Origin: Ditylenchus dipsaci
Taxonomy: Eukaryota > Nematoda > Chromadorea > Rhabditida > Anguinidae
Assembly: GCA_004194705.1 (NCBI GenBank)
Contig: SADC01001334.1
Span: forward strand, 186,001 to 250,000
DNA: 64,000 nt
Direction: 5' to 3'
Translations under genes and position numbers: made by a program
Notes under the pieces: model-generated
What the model was told of the DNA's origin: nothing
Database searches by the model: none
Seen by the model: only the letters and a program-made list of their open reading frames with translations
In this document: in pieces, positions 25,501 through 35,285 of the stretch
Numbering within the stretch: position 1 is the first letter of the stretch
Layout of the letters: every line of letters begins with the position of its first letter

Positions 25501-26977
25501 TTTTTCGAACTTTGAATGACCAGTGTACCAGGTTTCTCGGAACTTCAGAGCCGGGGAGCCGGATTTGTCAGGGACTCAGGCACGTATGAAAAAATGACAT
25601 CGAAGTTCCCCAGGTCATAGTCAGGATCCCTCCCTTGTCAGAGAATTCATAATCTAACATCCACGATACCTGAAAGTAGAGCAGTGAAAAATATTAAATG
25701 CAAGCCACAAGTACGGCTGTCATAGGTAGGCATGTTTCGAACCGTCAATTAAGTGCTGAGTTCGATAGTAGTTTTTAAATAGTCTATAAAATCTTGGCGC
25801 TAATCAGTTTGATAACCTCCTCCCCTCAATAAGCATGACTGTTTGAAAAACGTTATCTAATTCAGCAATACATCGACGTTTTGACACAACCCCTATGACA
25901 ACGCTTAGGCTTAGGCTTTATTCCGATTTCAGGCATAACTTTTTTGGCTAAATAACTATTTTGTACTAATTTCGTCCCGAACAAACACTTAAGTAAGATG
26001 CTCGACATCAGTCCGATCTTTATAGAAAAGATTTACAGGTTTCACAAAACATTATGGCTCATTTATGAACGTTGTCGTTGTCGTCGTCGTTGTCGTTGGA
26101 ATATTTTTTTTATAAAACCTTTTTTTCGCCAACGACGACGACAACGACGACCTATTTATAAAAAATCCAACGACAACGCCAACGACGACGCCAAGGACAA
26201 CGAAATTTTTCATTTAAAATTGGACAAATTTCGCATTCTCAGACGATATTCCAAGGGAAAACGTGTGGAGAATATAGTTAATCCTTAAAATTCTGACTTA
26301 AAATGCAAAATTTTTCTTATTTGGAAGAAAAATTTTCGTTGTCGTTAGCGTTGTCGTTGTCGTTGGCGCTGGATTTTTATAAATAGGTCGTCGTTGTCGT
26401 TGTCGTCGTCGTTGGCGTTGTCGTTGGCGTAAAAGTGCCTTTATAAAACATTTTTTCCAACGACAACGACGACGACAACGTTTATAAATGAGCCATTAAG
26501 AATAGGTGATTGAATGTGAAAGTGAAGGTTTCAGCTTAGGTAACGAGATTTGTGAAGGTTTCTCTTTCAAAAGAAGTAATTATTACGTTTCTCATGGGTT
26601 GCAAAAATGACTATTTTTTTTCATACTGGCTGTAGTCGATTTCAGACAGAAAAAATACTTTTTCACTTGGTGAAATACTTTTTTGTTATTTTATTTTGTA
26701 TTTGCAGGAGAACAAAGACCGTCCCTCCAGCCGAGAAATGAGCGTAGCTAACGCGGCAGCCACTGCGGCAGCGCATTTAGCAGCAGCTGCTGCTTTTGGC
26801 CAAGCTCAACACCAGTCATTTGTGTGCTCCAGTGGTGCGTCCATGCCCTCAGCTGCTACTTCTTCGGCTGCTGTAGCTGCAGCGGCAGCCATGCAGTTCA
26901 CCACAGGCATGCAGACCTTCCACCATTTGTCCTCCTTCCCAAGGAACTTGCTGATTGCGCCTAATAATTATAGCTGA
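16540..26977 (+). CDS. lin-39: Hox homeodomain transcription factor, LIN-39/central class
   Basis: A Hox protein that would bind DNA as a position-specific transcription factor. Exons 16540-16821, 17701-18019, 24955-25142 and 26708-26977 join in frame (1059 bases, 352 aa). Every intron is GT..AG, with phases 0, 1 and 0. Exon 1 is Ser/Thr/Gln/Asn-rich. Exon 2 has a basic patch, an acidic run (EDNDDDEDD) and the PBC-cofactor hexapeptide YPWM (residues 190-193, DNA 17986-17997). The 60-residue homeodomain (206-265) has [32 protein letters not shown] and [14 protein letters not shown]47, Q50, N51 and M54 are the usual Hox DNA contacts. The last two homeodomain residues are in exon 4, which also has poly-Ala runs. 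RMKHKK followed by ENKD fits nematode LIN-39 as I recall it. mab-5 is the main alternative but differs in the arm. A further 5' exon cannot be excluded. Confidence 0.9.
16822..17700 (+). other. Hox gene intron 1 (879 bp)
   Basis: Donor AAG^GTTGGT and acceptor TTGCAG^AGC, phase 0. A stronger-looking GTAAGG six bases earlier would give phase 1 and put exon 2 out of frame. The interior is AT-rich, with no repeat element that I recognise. Confidence 0.65.
18219..18622. mobile_element. foldback element in Hox intron 2
   Basis: GGTGCCTTTTCTGCCCC near the left edge is inverted near 18600 (GGCAGAAAAGGGG). CTCTGGATCTCAGCTTCC at about 18326 has its inverse counterpart at about 18500 (AAAGCTGAGATTCATAGC). 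These are the recurring internal motif also seen at 40232, 56968, 57387 and 59498. Confidence 0.6.
18900..19240 (+). promoter_or_regulatory. repeat-poor island in Hox intron 2
   Basis: Unique, less AT-biased sequence with homeodomain-type cores (TCAATTAATCACC near 18986). No splice-compatible coding frame with known similarity. Candidate intronic enhancer by position and lack of repeats only. Confidence 0.3.
19880..20277. repeat. degenerate family B-related fragment
   Basis: The segment around 19895-19945 is the inverse of the arm of the family B element at 24553-24813 (GAGCTCCTGGGAGTTAAGAA). TAGAGGAAATACTG near 20000 and TACTGCATTTCCTC near 20205 echo the family ends. The small frames over it are repeat-derived. 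Confidence 0.5.
20510..20840 (+). promoter_or_regulatory. repeat-poor island in Hox intron 2
   Basis: GC-richer, non-repetitive stretch with several GCCAGCAC/GGGCACAC-type motifs and TCATTAATC near 20760. Neither strand gives a long frame bounded by splice sites. Listed as a candidate control region, by inference. Confidence 0.3.
21568..21883. mobile_element. foldback element in Hox intron 2
   Basis: GGGCTCTACATGTGTTGG at the left pairs with CCAACACATATGGAGCCC at the right. Inner parts with GGTTCCCCTGTTGATTTTTT and GCAGGGTAGACC also pair. A 129-codon frame begins in the right arm; its first third is this repeat, so I do not call it a gene. Confidence 0.7.
21990..22190 (+). promoter_or_regulatory. 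repeat-poor island with TTTATGG and TAATCG sites
   Basis: Unique sequence holding CCAATAATCGC, GTAATTTATGGCCG and AATTAATCGC within about 170 bases. AATTTATGGCC recurs inverted in the island at 23080-23460 (GGCCATAAATT). TTTATGG is a site type used by caudal and posterior Hox proteins. Candidate enhancer; the open frame across it has no known domain. Confidence 0.35.
22545..22731. repeat. clustered short palindromes (GCGAGC/GGCTCGC)
   Basis: Repeated GCGAGCGAGCAGCTCGC and GGCTCGCGCGAGCC palindromes with a C-run. They form nested hairpins. No coding or known element match. Confidence 0.6.
22803..22931. mobile_element. half of a family A MITE
   Basis: Matches the right arm of the family A copies (CAGAAATGG, GTGTCGGACCCAAGGCGGGA, then ..TTTGACTGTA at the end). 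The left arm is missing. A relic in Hox intron 2. Confidence 0.65.
23080..23460 (+). promoter_or_regulatory. repeat-poor island in Hox intron 2
   Basis: Non-repetitive, GC-richer. Two overlapping forward frames of 60-65 codons show no known domain. Contains GTAAATTTATTGC and GGCCATAAATTGCC. Candidate enhancer by inference. Confidence 0.3.
24553..24813. mobile_element. foldback MITE, family B, 142 bp before the homeobox exon
   Basis: Bounded by TACCGTATTTACTCTAAT and its inverse ending AAATACGGTA, with TA flanks. The left arm holds CTCCCAGGAGCTCTACTGAT. Sits near the 3' end of Hox intron 2 and does not touch the acceptor at 24954. Confidence 0.85.
25713..25903. mobile_element. foldback MITE, family H, in Hox intron 3
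   Basis: GGCTGTCATAGGTAGGCATG and TTTCGAACCGTCAATTAAG match the family H left end; the inverse end is ..CCCCTATGACAACGC. More diverged than the two upstream copies. Confidence 0.6.
26054..26496. mobile_element. GTTGTCGTC-rich foldback in Hox intron 3
   Basis: Outer ends ATGGCTCATTTATGAACG and the inverse ending ATAAATGAGCCAT. Each half is a further palindrome of GTTGTCGTCG/CGACGACAAC trinucleotide arrays around TATTTATAAA. It ends about 210 bp before exon 4. The frame across it encodes repeat Arg/Asn/Asp runs and is not a gene. Confidence 0.8.
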
Positions 26978-27040
26978 ATCTATTGACTTTAATGTGTAAT
27001 TTGTGCTTTTTACAAATGTAATTGTGTTTTTGAATGTGAA

Positions 27041-27054
27041 AATAAATTAATAAA
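27041..27054 (+). terminator. poly(A) signals of the Hox gene
   Basis: AATAAA at 27041-27046 and again at 27049-27054, 64-77 bases after the Hox stop codon. The mobile element at 27093 begins just downstream, so the 3' UTR is probably short. Confidence 0.65.
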
Positions 27055-27092
27055 ATTCGACTGATGTTGTGAATATTTTTACAATAGACAAC

Positions 27093-28084
27093 GGCTGTAC
27101 CCCGAAATTTAAGCGGCATTTTGCTTTGTTTTGCAATTTGTCGTTTAGCAAAAAAAATTCTGGGCAAAACGCTCACCAGCCTGAAGAAAAAATCATCCAT
27201 TTTTCAAAGAGTCGCTGTGAGAATTTCCATAAAAAGTGCGTTGTACTCTAGCGAGGAGGCACGGTTTTGCGATTATCTTGCTCAGCAGGCATTTTTACTG
27301 CCAAGCAGTCAAACGTTACAGTCGGGAATTCTAGTGTTAAGGCGCCCATCCGCGGTTTTTCGGTTTCCAAATCAATTTTTCTGCACTAATTCGAGCATGC
27401 TGAAGATGGTTTGACAGTGGCAAAATCACGTTTTATCAAGTAATTTTCGAGTTATCGTAAATTCTTGATTTTGATAAATCAAGAGTTCACAATAGCTCTA
27501 AATTTATCGATAAAACGTGATTTTACCACTGTCAAACCATCTTCAGCATGCTCGAATTAGTGCAGAAAAATTGTTTTGAAAACCGAAAACGTAAAAAAAA
27601 ATTTTTGATCCAAGTGGTCGACCACTTGGATAGCCACCGCCGAGGATGCTGGTTCGCATCCACCTGGGTGCATACCTTTTTTTTATCATAATTTGAGTGT
27701 TTACTTGGCGAAGAGGTCCATATACTCATCATCAAGGTTACTGGCTCGAATCTATCTGGGTGCAATCAGTCCAGAGTAGAAAACCCCGATTCAAATTCAA
27801 CCGTTTTAAGAACACGATTTTTTTTCAGTTGGGATTGAATCGTTTGGGATTTTAGGTCTGTACCCCGAAATTAAACCGAACTGAAGAAGATGTAGCTTAA
27901 CAAACAAGATCTTTATCAAAACAACTACTTAGCAAAAAAATTCTTAGCAAAACGACCATTTAGCAAATTGGTGCTTAAATTGTGAATTCTTAGCAAAATC
28001 GCGCTTAAATTTTTTTCTTACCAAAACGACCGTTTAGCAAATCGACCACTTAGCAAATCACCGCTTAAATTTCGGGGTACAGCC
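27093..28084. mobile_element. 992-bp element with 8-bp target duplication, just 3' of Hox gene
   Basis: Terminal inverted repeats GGCTGTACCCCGAAATTTAA. The 8-bp TAGACAAC flanks both ends (27085-27092 and 28085-28092), which fits hAT-type insertion. Inside are a palindrome at 27388-27545 (GAAGATGGTTTGACAGTGG and its inverse) and, at about 27605-27775, two tRNA-like modules with GGTTCGCATCC and GGCTCGAATC B-box-like cores, each followed by (A/C)TCTGGGTGC-type tails. No transposase. Confidence 0.8.
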
Positions 28085-28434
28085 TAGACAACTGGCGATT
28101 TTATATGGATCGAACAAAATTAATTTTGGTATTTGTCGCCTGTGCCTTGAATTATTTCTTGATTTGACTGTTCCTTTGTTGGTTTTCATAATTCTAAAGG
28201 TGTGGCTTTCAAAGTTCAAACCAGCAAATTGTGGAATGAGTTTCATGAAATGTATTTTTATTTTGGTTGTGAAACCTTTTAAAGAATTCGTTGTAATTTA
28301 TTAAAGTATCATTATCAATAATGTGCTTTGGTACTGGTACTTTACACACAATTAACTGGGCTCATATATGCAGCCTTTTGAGACGAAAACCATCCATCAA
28401 ACAGTAAAAAAAGGAAGATTTAAACTAGAGTTGT

Positions 28435-28590
28435 AGAAATTCCCGGAAATATAGAAAACCCGGGAATATTCCCGGGAATATTACCGGGAACATTGGAATA
28501 TTCCCGGGAATATTCCCAATATAAGGGAAAATACCGGGAAACCCGGGAATATTCCAATGTTCCCGGTAATATTCCATTGTACAACCCTAA
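28435..28590. repeat. CCCGGGAATATTCCCGGG palindrome array
   Basis: At least six units of the type CCCGGGAATATTCC in both orientations, including long self-complementary runs. Likely a hairpin-forming MITE centre or a simple palindromic satellite. Confidence 0.7.
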
Positions 28591-28612
28591 TTTAAACTCC
28601 ACTCATTCGAAC

Positions 28613-28733
28613 CACAGTCAACTCTCGAAACAGTGTACCCTCGGTATAGTGTGGATCTCGATATAGTGTAACCCTCGATATAGTTTATATTTTTCCGATC
28701 CCCGCGAGCTGCACTGTATCGAGAGTGGACTGC
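28613..28733. mobile_element. short foldback MITE, family A-related
   Basis: Starts ACAGTCAACTCTCGAAACAG and ends CGAGAGTGGACTG, with internal CTCGATATAGTGTA repeats. Same theme as the TACAGTC elements at 38337 and 43684. Confidence 0.65.
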
Positions 28734-28819
28734 ATTAAATCATAGTCGAAAAAATTATGCGCTTCTTCGAACTTTCCAGTTGCCTGTTTTCAAAAATTTC
28801 TGTCTATCCGCCGATGATA

Positions 28820-29004
28820 TTAAAACAGGACTTTTAAAAAAGATTTGTCCTTTTTGGGACCCAAAATCAATCTTATTTTTTAGAAGTTTTTAGTCAAAAT
28901 CTTTTTTTTTCGCTCCAAAATAGCAATCAGCACTGAATAAAAGACTCTTTTTCTTTTTTTTTCACCCAAATGTCATTTTTTCGAAATTTTTCATTACGAA
29001 CCCT
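28820..29004. mobile_element. family E (CAGGGTTCGT) element, degenerate
   Basis: Right end ACGAACCCTG and interior (AAAGATTTGTCC..GGGACCC, TTTTTAGTCAAAATC, AGCACTGAATAAAA) match the complete copy at 49984-50173 in reverse orientation. The left end is eroded. Confidence 0.6.
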
Positions 29005-29932
29005 GTATTGAAATGTGACAAACTGAGCCAGCCATGAAAAACATTTTTCATATGGTTGACATTAGGTAAAAATAACAACTTGGTTGCTTTATACAGATAT
29101 TTTGATAAAACACACATTAAATTTTTTGTGGCATACATAATATCAGACTTAAAACTGAGAAAAAGGGTTATGACTGTCAGGTATTCTTGCTGACCTCCAT
29201 GTGGATCTTTCGCCATTCTAATTTTACCTTCACGGCAATCAGCACCTTTCACCAGATTTACAAAGTGCAGAGAATAATATAAAAAGAAAACAAACTGCAT
29301 TCAAGCAGGACCAAGTTATTCTGAAAGCTTTCTCTGAAAAATTCTTAAGTCTGCCATTATAAATTAGCTTGATCCCTAACCTCTAATTAGCCTCTAAGAT
29401 TTTTAACTTTGTTCAATATCTCAGCTACAAATCACACGAAGTTACATTTTGCAACATACCAAACTTGACTATACTGGAATATCCCAAAAAATATACTGGA
29501 ATATAGCCTCTCCAATAAATGTTAGAGAATACCTAAAAGCGCCATTATTGAAAAAAAGGTTATACAAAAGTCCTTGTTAGTAAGGTATAGTCCCTGAGCC
29601 TAATTCTTTTAAGTCTAAGCCTACGGGTCTAAGCCTAAGCCAAAGCCTGAATTATTAGGTGGGGTATATTCAAGTAGCACTTTTAGGAGGGGTATGTTCC
29701 AGTGGCGCACCAAACATTGTTTTTTTGCACCAAAACTCGAATTGTTGTGTTTGTAAATATAAACAGCAAAAAACACCAGAGCAATACCTCACATTTTGGT
29801 GTTTAGGCATTTTTTTGGTGTTTTACAAGACTGCAGAATGTAAAGCAAATTTCTGGTGTTTTTGTACTAATAACTTTAATTTAAAATAACACGTAAGTTG
29901 CGTAAATTAATTATGTGAAAAAAAGTTGTTCA
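29005..29932. other. intergenic, no gene recognised
   Basis: AT-rich. The minus-strand frame at 28962-29300 partly overlaps the family E relic and has no recognised domain. Pol III-type T-run for the tRNA below lies at 29919-29925, read as TTTTTTT on the minus strand. Confidence 0.4.
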
Positions 29933-30006
29933 GTCCCCGGTGGGATTCGAACCCACGATCTTCTGATTAGAAGTCAGACGCCTTAAATCCGCTAGGCCAC
30001 GGGGAC
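29933..30006 (-). tRNA. tRNA-Arg (anticodon TCT)
   Basis: A 74-base cloverleaf on the minus strand with all stems paired: acceptor GTCCCCG/CGGGGAC, D-stem GCCT/AGGC, anticodon stem TCTGA/TCAGA around CTTCTAA, five-base variable loop, T-stem GTGGG/CCCAC with TTCGAAT. The anticodon TCT reads AGA. No intron, no encoded CCA. A T-run terminator follows within about 8 bases. Unlike the tRNA-like modules elsewhere in this window it has no mismatches, so I take it as functional. Confidence 0.95.
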
Positions 30007-30619
30007 ACACTGACTGTTGATACAAAAAAAGATATATATTGGAATAAAATAAAAGTTATTTAGGATTTTGGTTATAATATAACCTAATGAGCATATTCTT
30101 TCGAGTCACCCTCAATATTTTACTAACCTTATTTTCTAAAATGTTTTGCAAAAAATCAAATTGGATAAACGTGAGTTTTCTGAAATTTTGACATTTTCTT
30201 GACTTTGCGTAATTCGTAGGGTTGTCACTTTCACGAGAATTTTTCTTTCCGCAAATAATTGCCCGAAGATTTTGAATATTCGCGAATATTTGCGAATATT
30301 TATGAGATCACTTCGACTTCTGCCGACTTGTGTTTAAGGCCATTTTCACTTGTGTTTTTGCTTTTCTTTTCGGTGCCATGCATTGCTCTAATGTTTTGCA
30401 TATTTTTTTTTGCTTTTTCCGCCAATGAGATCACTTCTCCAATGGTATATTTTCGCCAATAGCTTTTTTTCTCAAGCGCTCTTATTATTTGTCAAGTAAA
30501 TCACCACTCATTTTGTAGCTGATCTCACTGTCTACAAAAGGAGTGGTGATTTGCTTGACATAAATGTCTGTATAGGCGCCTGCTGACCCTTGTATTAAAT
30601 ATTCGCGTATTTTAGCTAA
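30007..30619. other. intergenic with hairpin at 30490-30562
   Basis: No gene. A short inverted repeat pairs TCAAGTAAATCACCACTC with GAGTGGTGATTTGCTTGA around GTAGCTGATCTCA. Confidence 0.5.
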
Positions 30620-30982
30620 AGGACCATCGCCGTTGATGACAATTGCGATTTAGAGTTTTTGAATTCGCGAGGGACAGCTGTTTTATTGCGAAAATATATT
30701 TCGAATTATTTTTTGTTTGCAATTGAAATTTGTTCAAAATGAAGAACCATCTACTGGTCGAGCCCAACGTTGCTTGACAATGCCAGATCGGACAACCTAG
30801 CCGACTCTCATTGAGGTATAACTTATTATAAGTAATTGTTGATTCGCCTCATCTGATACATAAAATTTAAATTTCAAATACAAATAAAAAAATAATTCGC
30901 AAAAATATTTTCCGCACTTTCGGCTGCCCCCCCCGCGAATTCAAAACTCGAATTTGTCATTGCCATCAACGGCGATGGTCCT
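30620..30982. mobile_element. TTAA-type foldback, family J
   Basis: Starts AGGACCATCGCCGTTGATGA and ends in its inverse, followed by TTAA (left flank CTAA, one base off). The interior (about 30745-30825) has a weak tRNA-like segment on the minus strand with a B-box-like GGGCTCGACCA; the same segment recurs near 34340-34400. Confidence 0.75.
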
Positions 30983-30986
30983 TTAA

Positions 30987-31500
30987 GAGCGAACATTTGT
31001 CGAACATTTCTGTCGTTTATGATTACTTTTTAGCTTTTGGTTTTTGAGTTTTCCTTGTTTGTCGCTGCGAGTGTACAACTCATCAAAAATATTTATACCG
31101 TGACTATTTTTTAACATTCCTTGTCTTATAAGTGACTTTTGCGACTCCTGACTCAGAATTTTGAGCAAAATATGGTGGTGTCTTCGACTTAGAAGTTTTT
31201 CTGAAAAGTTATTTTTGCTAGAGTTTACTAAACATTTCGTCTTAGCACGAAATTATGAAAGTTTGAAAAAAGTTTGAAATTCAGAATTTAAAATTTTTTC
31301 GGAAAGTGCATAAAAACTATAAATCTGCGTATCAATTGTGAAAATGTTTTCCTTCGAATTTAACTAGGTAAGAATTAACATCAACTGCGTTTGCTTTTTC
31401 ACAGCAATTGACGTGAAGAAATTTTTTAAGAGGAGGGGTGCCTAAATACAAGATTGAATTTTAGAGATAGCGCTGGAATGTGCTCCAAGATTAGAAAAAT
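30987..31500. other. intergenic, nothing recognised
   Basis: AT-rich, short frames only, no inverted repeat that I can delimit. Confidence 0.4.
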
Positions 31501-31746
31501 CGACGCTAGTAGCGAATACCACCCCCCCCAACGATTTTCAATTTTTTTAACTTTAGTAAAAAGTACCCAAATTTATGTCCCAGACCCAAGAAAATGTGCG
31601 CAAACTCTTCATTAGTCACAACTTCCGTACGCTGGCCTACCCCCAAGCCTAAGGGCTAAGCCTAAACTTGTTGTTTGCAAGGGTAGATACAGCGATTTTT
31701 AAAGGTCGGATGCTTGGAGGGGGGGGGGGTATTCGCTAGTAGCGCC
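31501..31746. mobile_element. foldback MITE, family D (GCTAGTAGCGAATACC)
   Basis: GACGCTAGTAGCGAATACC plus C-run at the left, G-run plus GGTATTCGCTAGTAGCGCC at the right. The interior CCCCCAAGCCTAAGGGCTAA also occurs at about 61230-61250. Fragments at 54262-54420 and 61140-61335. Confidence 0.75.
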
Positions 31747-32182
31747 GAAAAATCTCAAAAAACTTTGAATGTCGAAAATCTCAAAAAAGATTGTTTGGGT
31801 GACGATTGTAATTCGATCGGACACAAGTTTGATATTTTTCTGAAAGCATTTATGGTTGAAACCATCTATTATCTTCGGTTCGGTGACTTTTGACGTAGAA
31901 ATTTATGTCAGAAATCTAATACAAAAAACATAATTTCAAAATAGTGCTGGGTTGCCGAGATATAACTTAAAAATGCTAAAAGCAAAAAATGACTCTAAAA
32001 TACCTTAAAGAGACCAGATACACCAAGTGATATGTGGATTTTTTTTTGACAATGTTCAATTTTTTTAAATAAAAAAGTGCTTAGAAATGTTTCTCGCATC
32101 ATGTTGTGCAGAAAAAAATTAGTGATTTCGGGTCACTTTTCACAAAAATCCGAGTAGGGGGGGGGGACTAAAGAACAGTTAA
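31747..32182. other. intergenic, nothing recognised
   Basis: AT-rich without frame or delimited repeat. Ends in a G-run and a short TTAA-containing segment. Confidence 0.4.
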
Positions 32183-32372
32183 AGACCATGGTTTTTGCGC
32201 GCAGTGGCATGTGCAAAATTTGAATTGGCAGGGGACACTTCTCTTTCGTATAATGCTGTACTGTTTCGAGTAATGCGAATTACTCGAAAGAGTACAGCAT
32301 TATACGAAAGAGAAGTGTCCCCTGCCAATTCAAATTTTGCACATGCCACTGCGCGCAAAAACCATTTTTTTA
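32183..32372. mobile_element. near-perfect hairpin, family J-related
   Basis: Arms of about 85 bases (CCATGGTTTTTGCGCGCAG outward, TTCGAGTAATGC at the turn near 32275) are almost identical inverted copies. TTAAAG-ACCAT at the left resembles the family J end. The two 85-101 codon frames over it are mirror images of the same repeat. Confidence 0.8.
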
Positions 32373-32946
32373 AAATTCCTACAGTCACTGTTTTACCCAA
32401 CAGTTCAATAAACTTTAATAGCTTAGGAGTGGACACTCACGCACTCTCAATTATCAACACTACATATGACCGGAATATGACCAAATTGCAGCCCCAGTAA
32501 TAACGACCTAAAAAGCTCAAAAAAGTGGTCAAAACATGATTCCGGAAGAACACGGAACAACTTACTTAAGCCGAAATCCTGAAAATTGGTTTAAAAATGT
32601 AGTAGCAATATGAGAAATCTAAAAATCAATTATTTTTCCATGCCTAACTCAATAAAATTGGTAGAAAATCTGGAAGTGCTGCCCCAACTACCGTATATGC
32701 AATAAACAAGGAGAGACACAAGGAAAAGAATGAATTGTCTGTATTGACGCCAAAAAAGGCTCTTTTGGAGTGGGGGCGGTTGTATGATGCAAAAGGGAAA
32801 AGACATTTTCTCCACTTGATGTGTGTGGAGTGTGCTATAGATTATACTGCTACTACTGCAGCAGCAGTTCCACCATGCACACACCGCTTTTGCTAATCAA
32901 TAATCTGACAATTTTCGTTCAATTTTTCGAAACCTTATTTTTGATA

Positions 32947-33362
32947 TACAGTCGACGCTCTCCATTGCGTCCCCCCAAACACCCCAAAAAGTTCGTTCCC
33001 ACCTTGGGTCCGACACTTTTTTTAGCTCAATTTTTGAAGTTTTTTTCACAACTTATTCGTCAGTCTGGTCGGAAATATCGCAAGGATTCCGATTTTGCCG
33101 ATCGTTTCTCGGAAACATGATAATTTTGTCATTTGCGTCACCTTTTTGGGATTTAAGGCGACGCAATGGAGAGCGTTGCCGGTCTAAATGGCAAAATTAC
33201 CATGTTTCCGAGAAAGGATCGGCAAATCGGAATCCTTGCGATGTTTCCGACCAGACTGACGAATCAGTTGTGAAAAAAAACTTCAAAAATTGAGCTAAAA
33301 AAAGTGTCGGACCCAAGGTGGGAACGAACTTTGGGGTGACGCAATAGAGAGCGTCGACTGTA
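32947..33362. mobile_element. foldback MITE, family A, full copy
   Basis: TACAGTCGACGCTCTCCATT at the left and the inverse ending GCGTCGACTGTA at the right, with the turn near 33155. Same internal order as 314-741 (AAAGTTCGTTCCC, GTCCGACACTTTTTTTAGC, CGCAAGGATTCCGAT). Non-autonomous. Confidence 0.85.
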
Positions 33363-33759
33363 AAGGGTTGGTCTTTAGAATACTTCTATAAAATGTCGCA
33401 TGTAATTACAAACGCTCGAGTTTATCATTGTCATAATGTAATTTTCCTTACACCACGAGCTCTACTGGTATCACATTTTAAATTTTGGTTAAGAATATAT
33501 TGAGATTGATTCGATACTTATAAAATTCATGGTTGTTTGAAAAATAAGTGGAAATGTCTGTAAGAAAAATCAATAATCCAAGGGAAATCAGAGCCAATGA
33601 AACCCATGATTGAATTACTGCTTCAAATTTATCAATCCACTCTGTTCGCACTTTGAGAACAATGTAAGAATTGAGCCAGCCCTCTTGGGAATTGTAGCTT
33701 TAACTACGAACGTCGTCTGGGGTTGAGATGATTGCGGCTGGCTGCACCTACACAGCTAA

Positions 33760-34055
33760 TTTTAATCCAGTGGTACGCCACAAAGTGCCACTGGAATGCC
33801 ACAAAATGCCAGTGGAATGCCACCAAAATCGAATCCAAAATTACCAAAATCCAGTGGTAATCCACTGGATTACCACTGGACTTAGCGGAATCCAGTGGCA
33901 ATCCAGTGGATTACCACTGGACTCAGCTAAAGTCCAGTGGTAATCCACTGGAAAACTACTGGATCAAATAACTAAGTGGCATTCCAGTGGTAATAAGTGG
34001 CATTCCAGTGGCACTTTGTGGCGTACCACTGGCAGTTTGTGGTATTCCACTGGAT
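33760..34055. repeat. CCAGTGG palindrome array
   Basis: About 20 units built on CCAGTGG/CCACTGG, TGGAATGCCAC and TCCAGTGGTAATCCA, in inverted halves. The related array at 37475-37705 adjoins a tRNA-like module. Confidence 0.75.
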
Positions 34056-34465
34056 CGAACTGACAAAGTATGGTTGTCAGATCACAAGTTTTCTCAGAGG
34101 GGCATTCCCACGCTGATAAGAGGTGGTGCCCGGAAATTCAAAAATTTTCCTAATCACTGAACTTCTGTACGTATTTTTCAACTTGGTTTCTAAGAAAACC
34201 ATACCTAAAATTAAAAGACCATGAAACTTGATAAGCGCAGCACTTTGCGAAATTTGAATTCGTGCGGGGCCACCCTAATTTTGTCAAAAATATTTTTAAA
34301 TTTTTTTATTTGCATTTAAAATTTTCACAAAACTTTGAACCACCTACTAGTCGAGCCCAACGTTGCTTGACCAGTTGCTTGACTTGACCAGATCGGACGA
34401 GTTCGATAACTTCCGTTGCACTACACTTCCTACTGCATTATTGTGTTCGATATTGACGGCAGGAT

Positions 34466-35285
34466 TATGGTATACCACATGTTCCCAAAAGTAAGTTTTG
34501 ACCTCTAATTCGAACGTTTCAGGTCGTAATTAGTACGAAAAACATGTTTTCCGGTGGCGGAAAGACATGTGGAAAAAAAATTTGACCGAAATCGACCAAA
34601 ACCACAGGGTGGGGTTCATGGTTCAATTTTTCAAAAACGATGAAAAGTGTGCAATACCATAACAACCCACACGCTGACTTATATAAAGGCCCTGGGAATG
34701 GATCCAACATGCTGCTGTTCGCTCGGATTCTTTCCAGGGTGCGCTTGTGTCGTGGAGCTCAACCCTAAGCCCCCAAGCCCCTACGCCCCCTGAGGCTTTA
34801 AGGGTTCCTTTTAAGGTTCCCGAACAATTCAGTGCTCGCATTAGCGTTTAGGGGCCAAGGCTGACCCTTTATACACACCGGCCTGCCTTCGGCAGGCACC
34901 CTAATTCAATAGGGAAGCCCCTGTGGGGGTACATTGTTCGGGCCAAGGGCTGACCCTTTATACACACCTGCCTGCCTTCGGCAGGCACTGCCATTGTTGA
35001 GGCAAAAATCAAGTTGAACGACATTTGAAACTAAAAAAACTAGTTAATCAAAAAAAATGAGCAGATAAAAAAACGGAGACGACGATTTCAACAAAAAAAT
35101 GAAAAAAATGAATTTTGGTCAAAAAATGTATTAATGTATTAATAGATTTTGAACACTTTTCAAAAATAATTTTTTTGCTCCAGATGTCTTTCCGCCACCG
35201 GAAAACATGTTTTTCGTACTAATTACGACCTGAAACGTTCGAATATGTGGTCAAACCCCAGTTTTGGAACATGTGGTATACCATA
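34466..35285. mobile_element. 820-bp element with about 105-bp inverted ends
   Basis: Ends TATGGTATACCACATG and the inverse. Arms continue through GAACGTTTCAGGTCGTAATT and CATGTTTTCCGGTGGCGGAA. The unpaired interior has two direct copies of GGCTGACCCTTTATACACAC plus GCCTGCCTTCGGCAGGCA (34858-34898 and 34942-34986). No transposase frame; possibly a deletion derivative of a larger TIR element. Confidence 0.75.

Noticed and set aside
33760..34055. CRISPR-like array
   Set aside because: Units are palindromic and of uneven spacing with no unique spacers, and the genome is eukaryotic.
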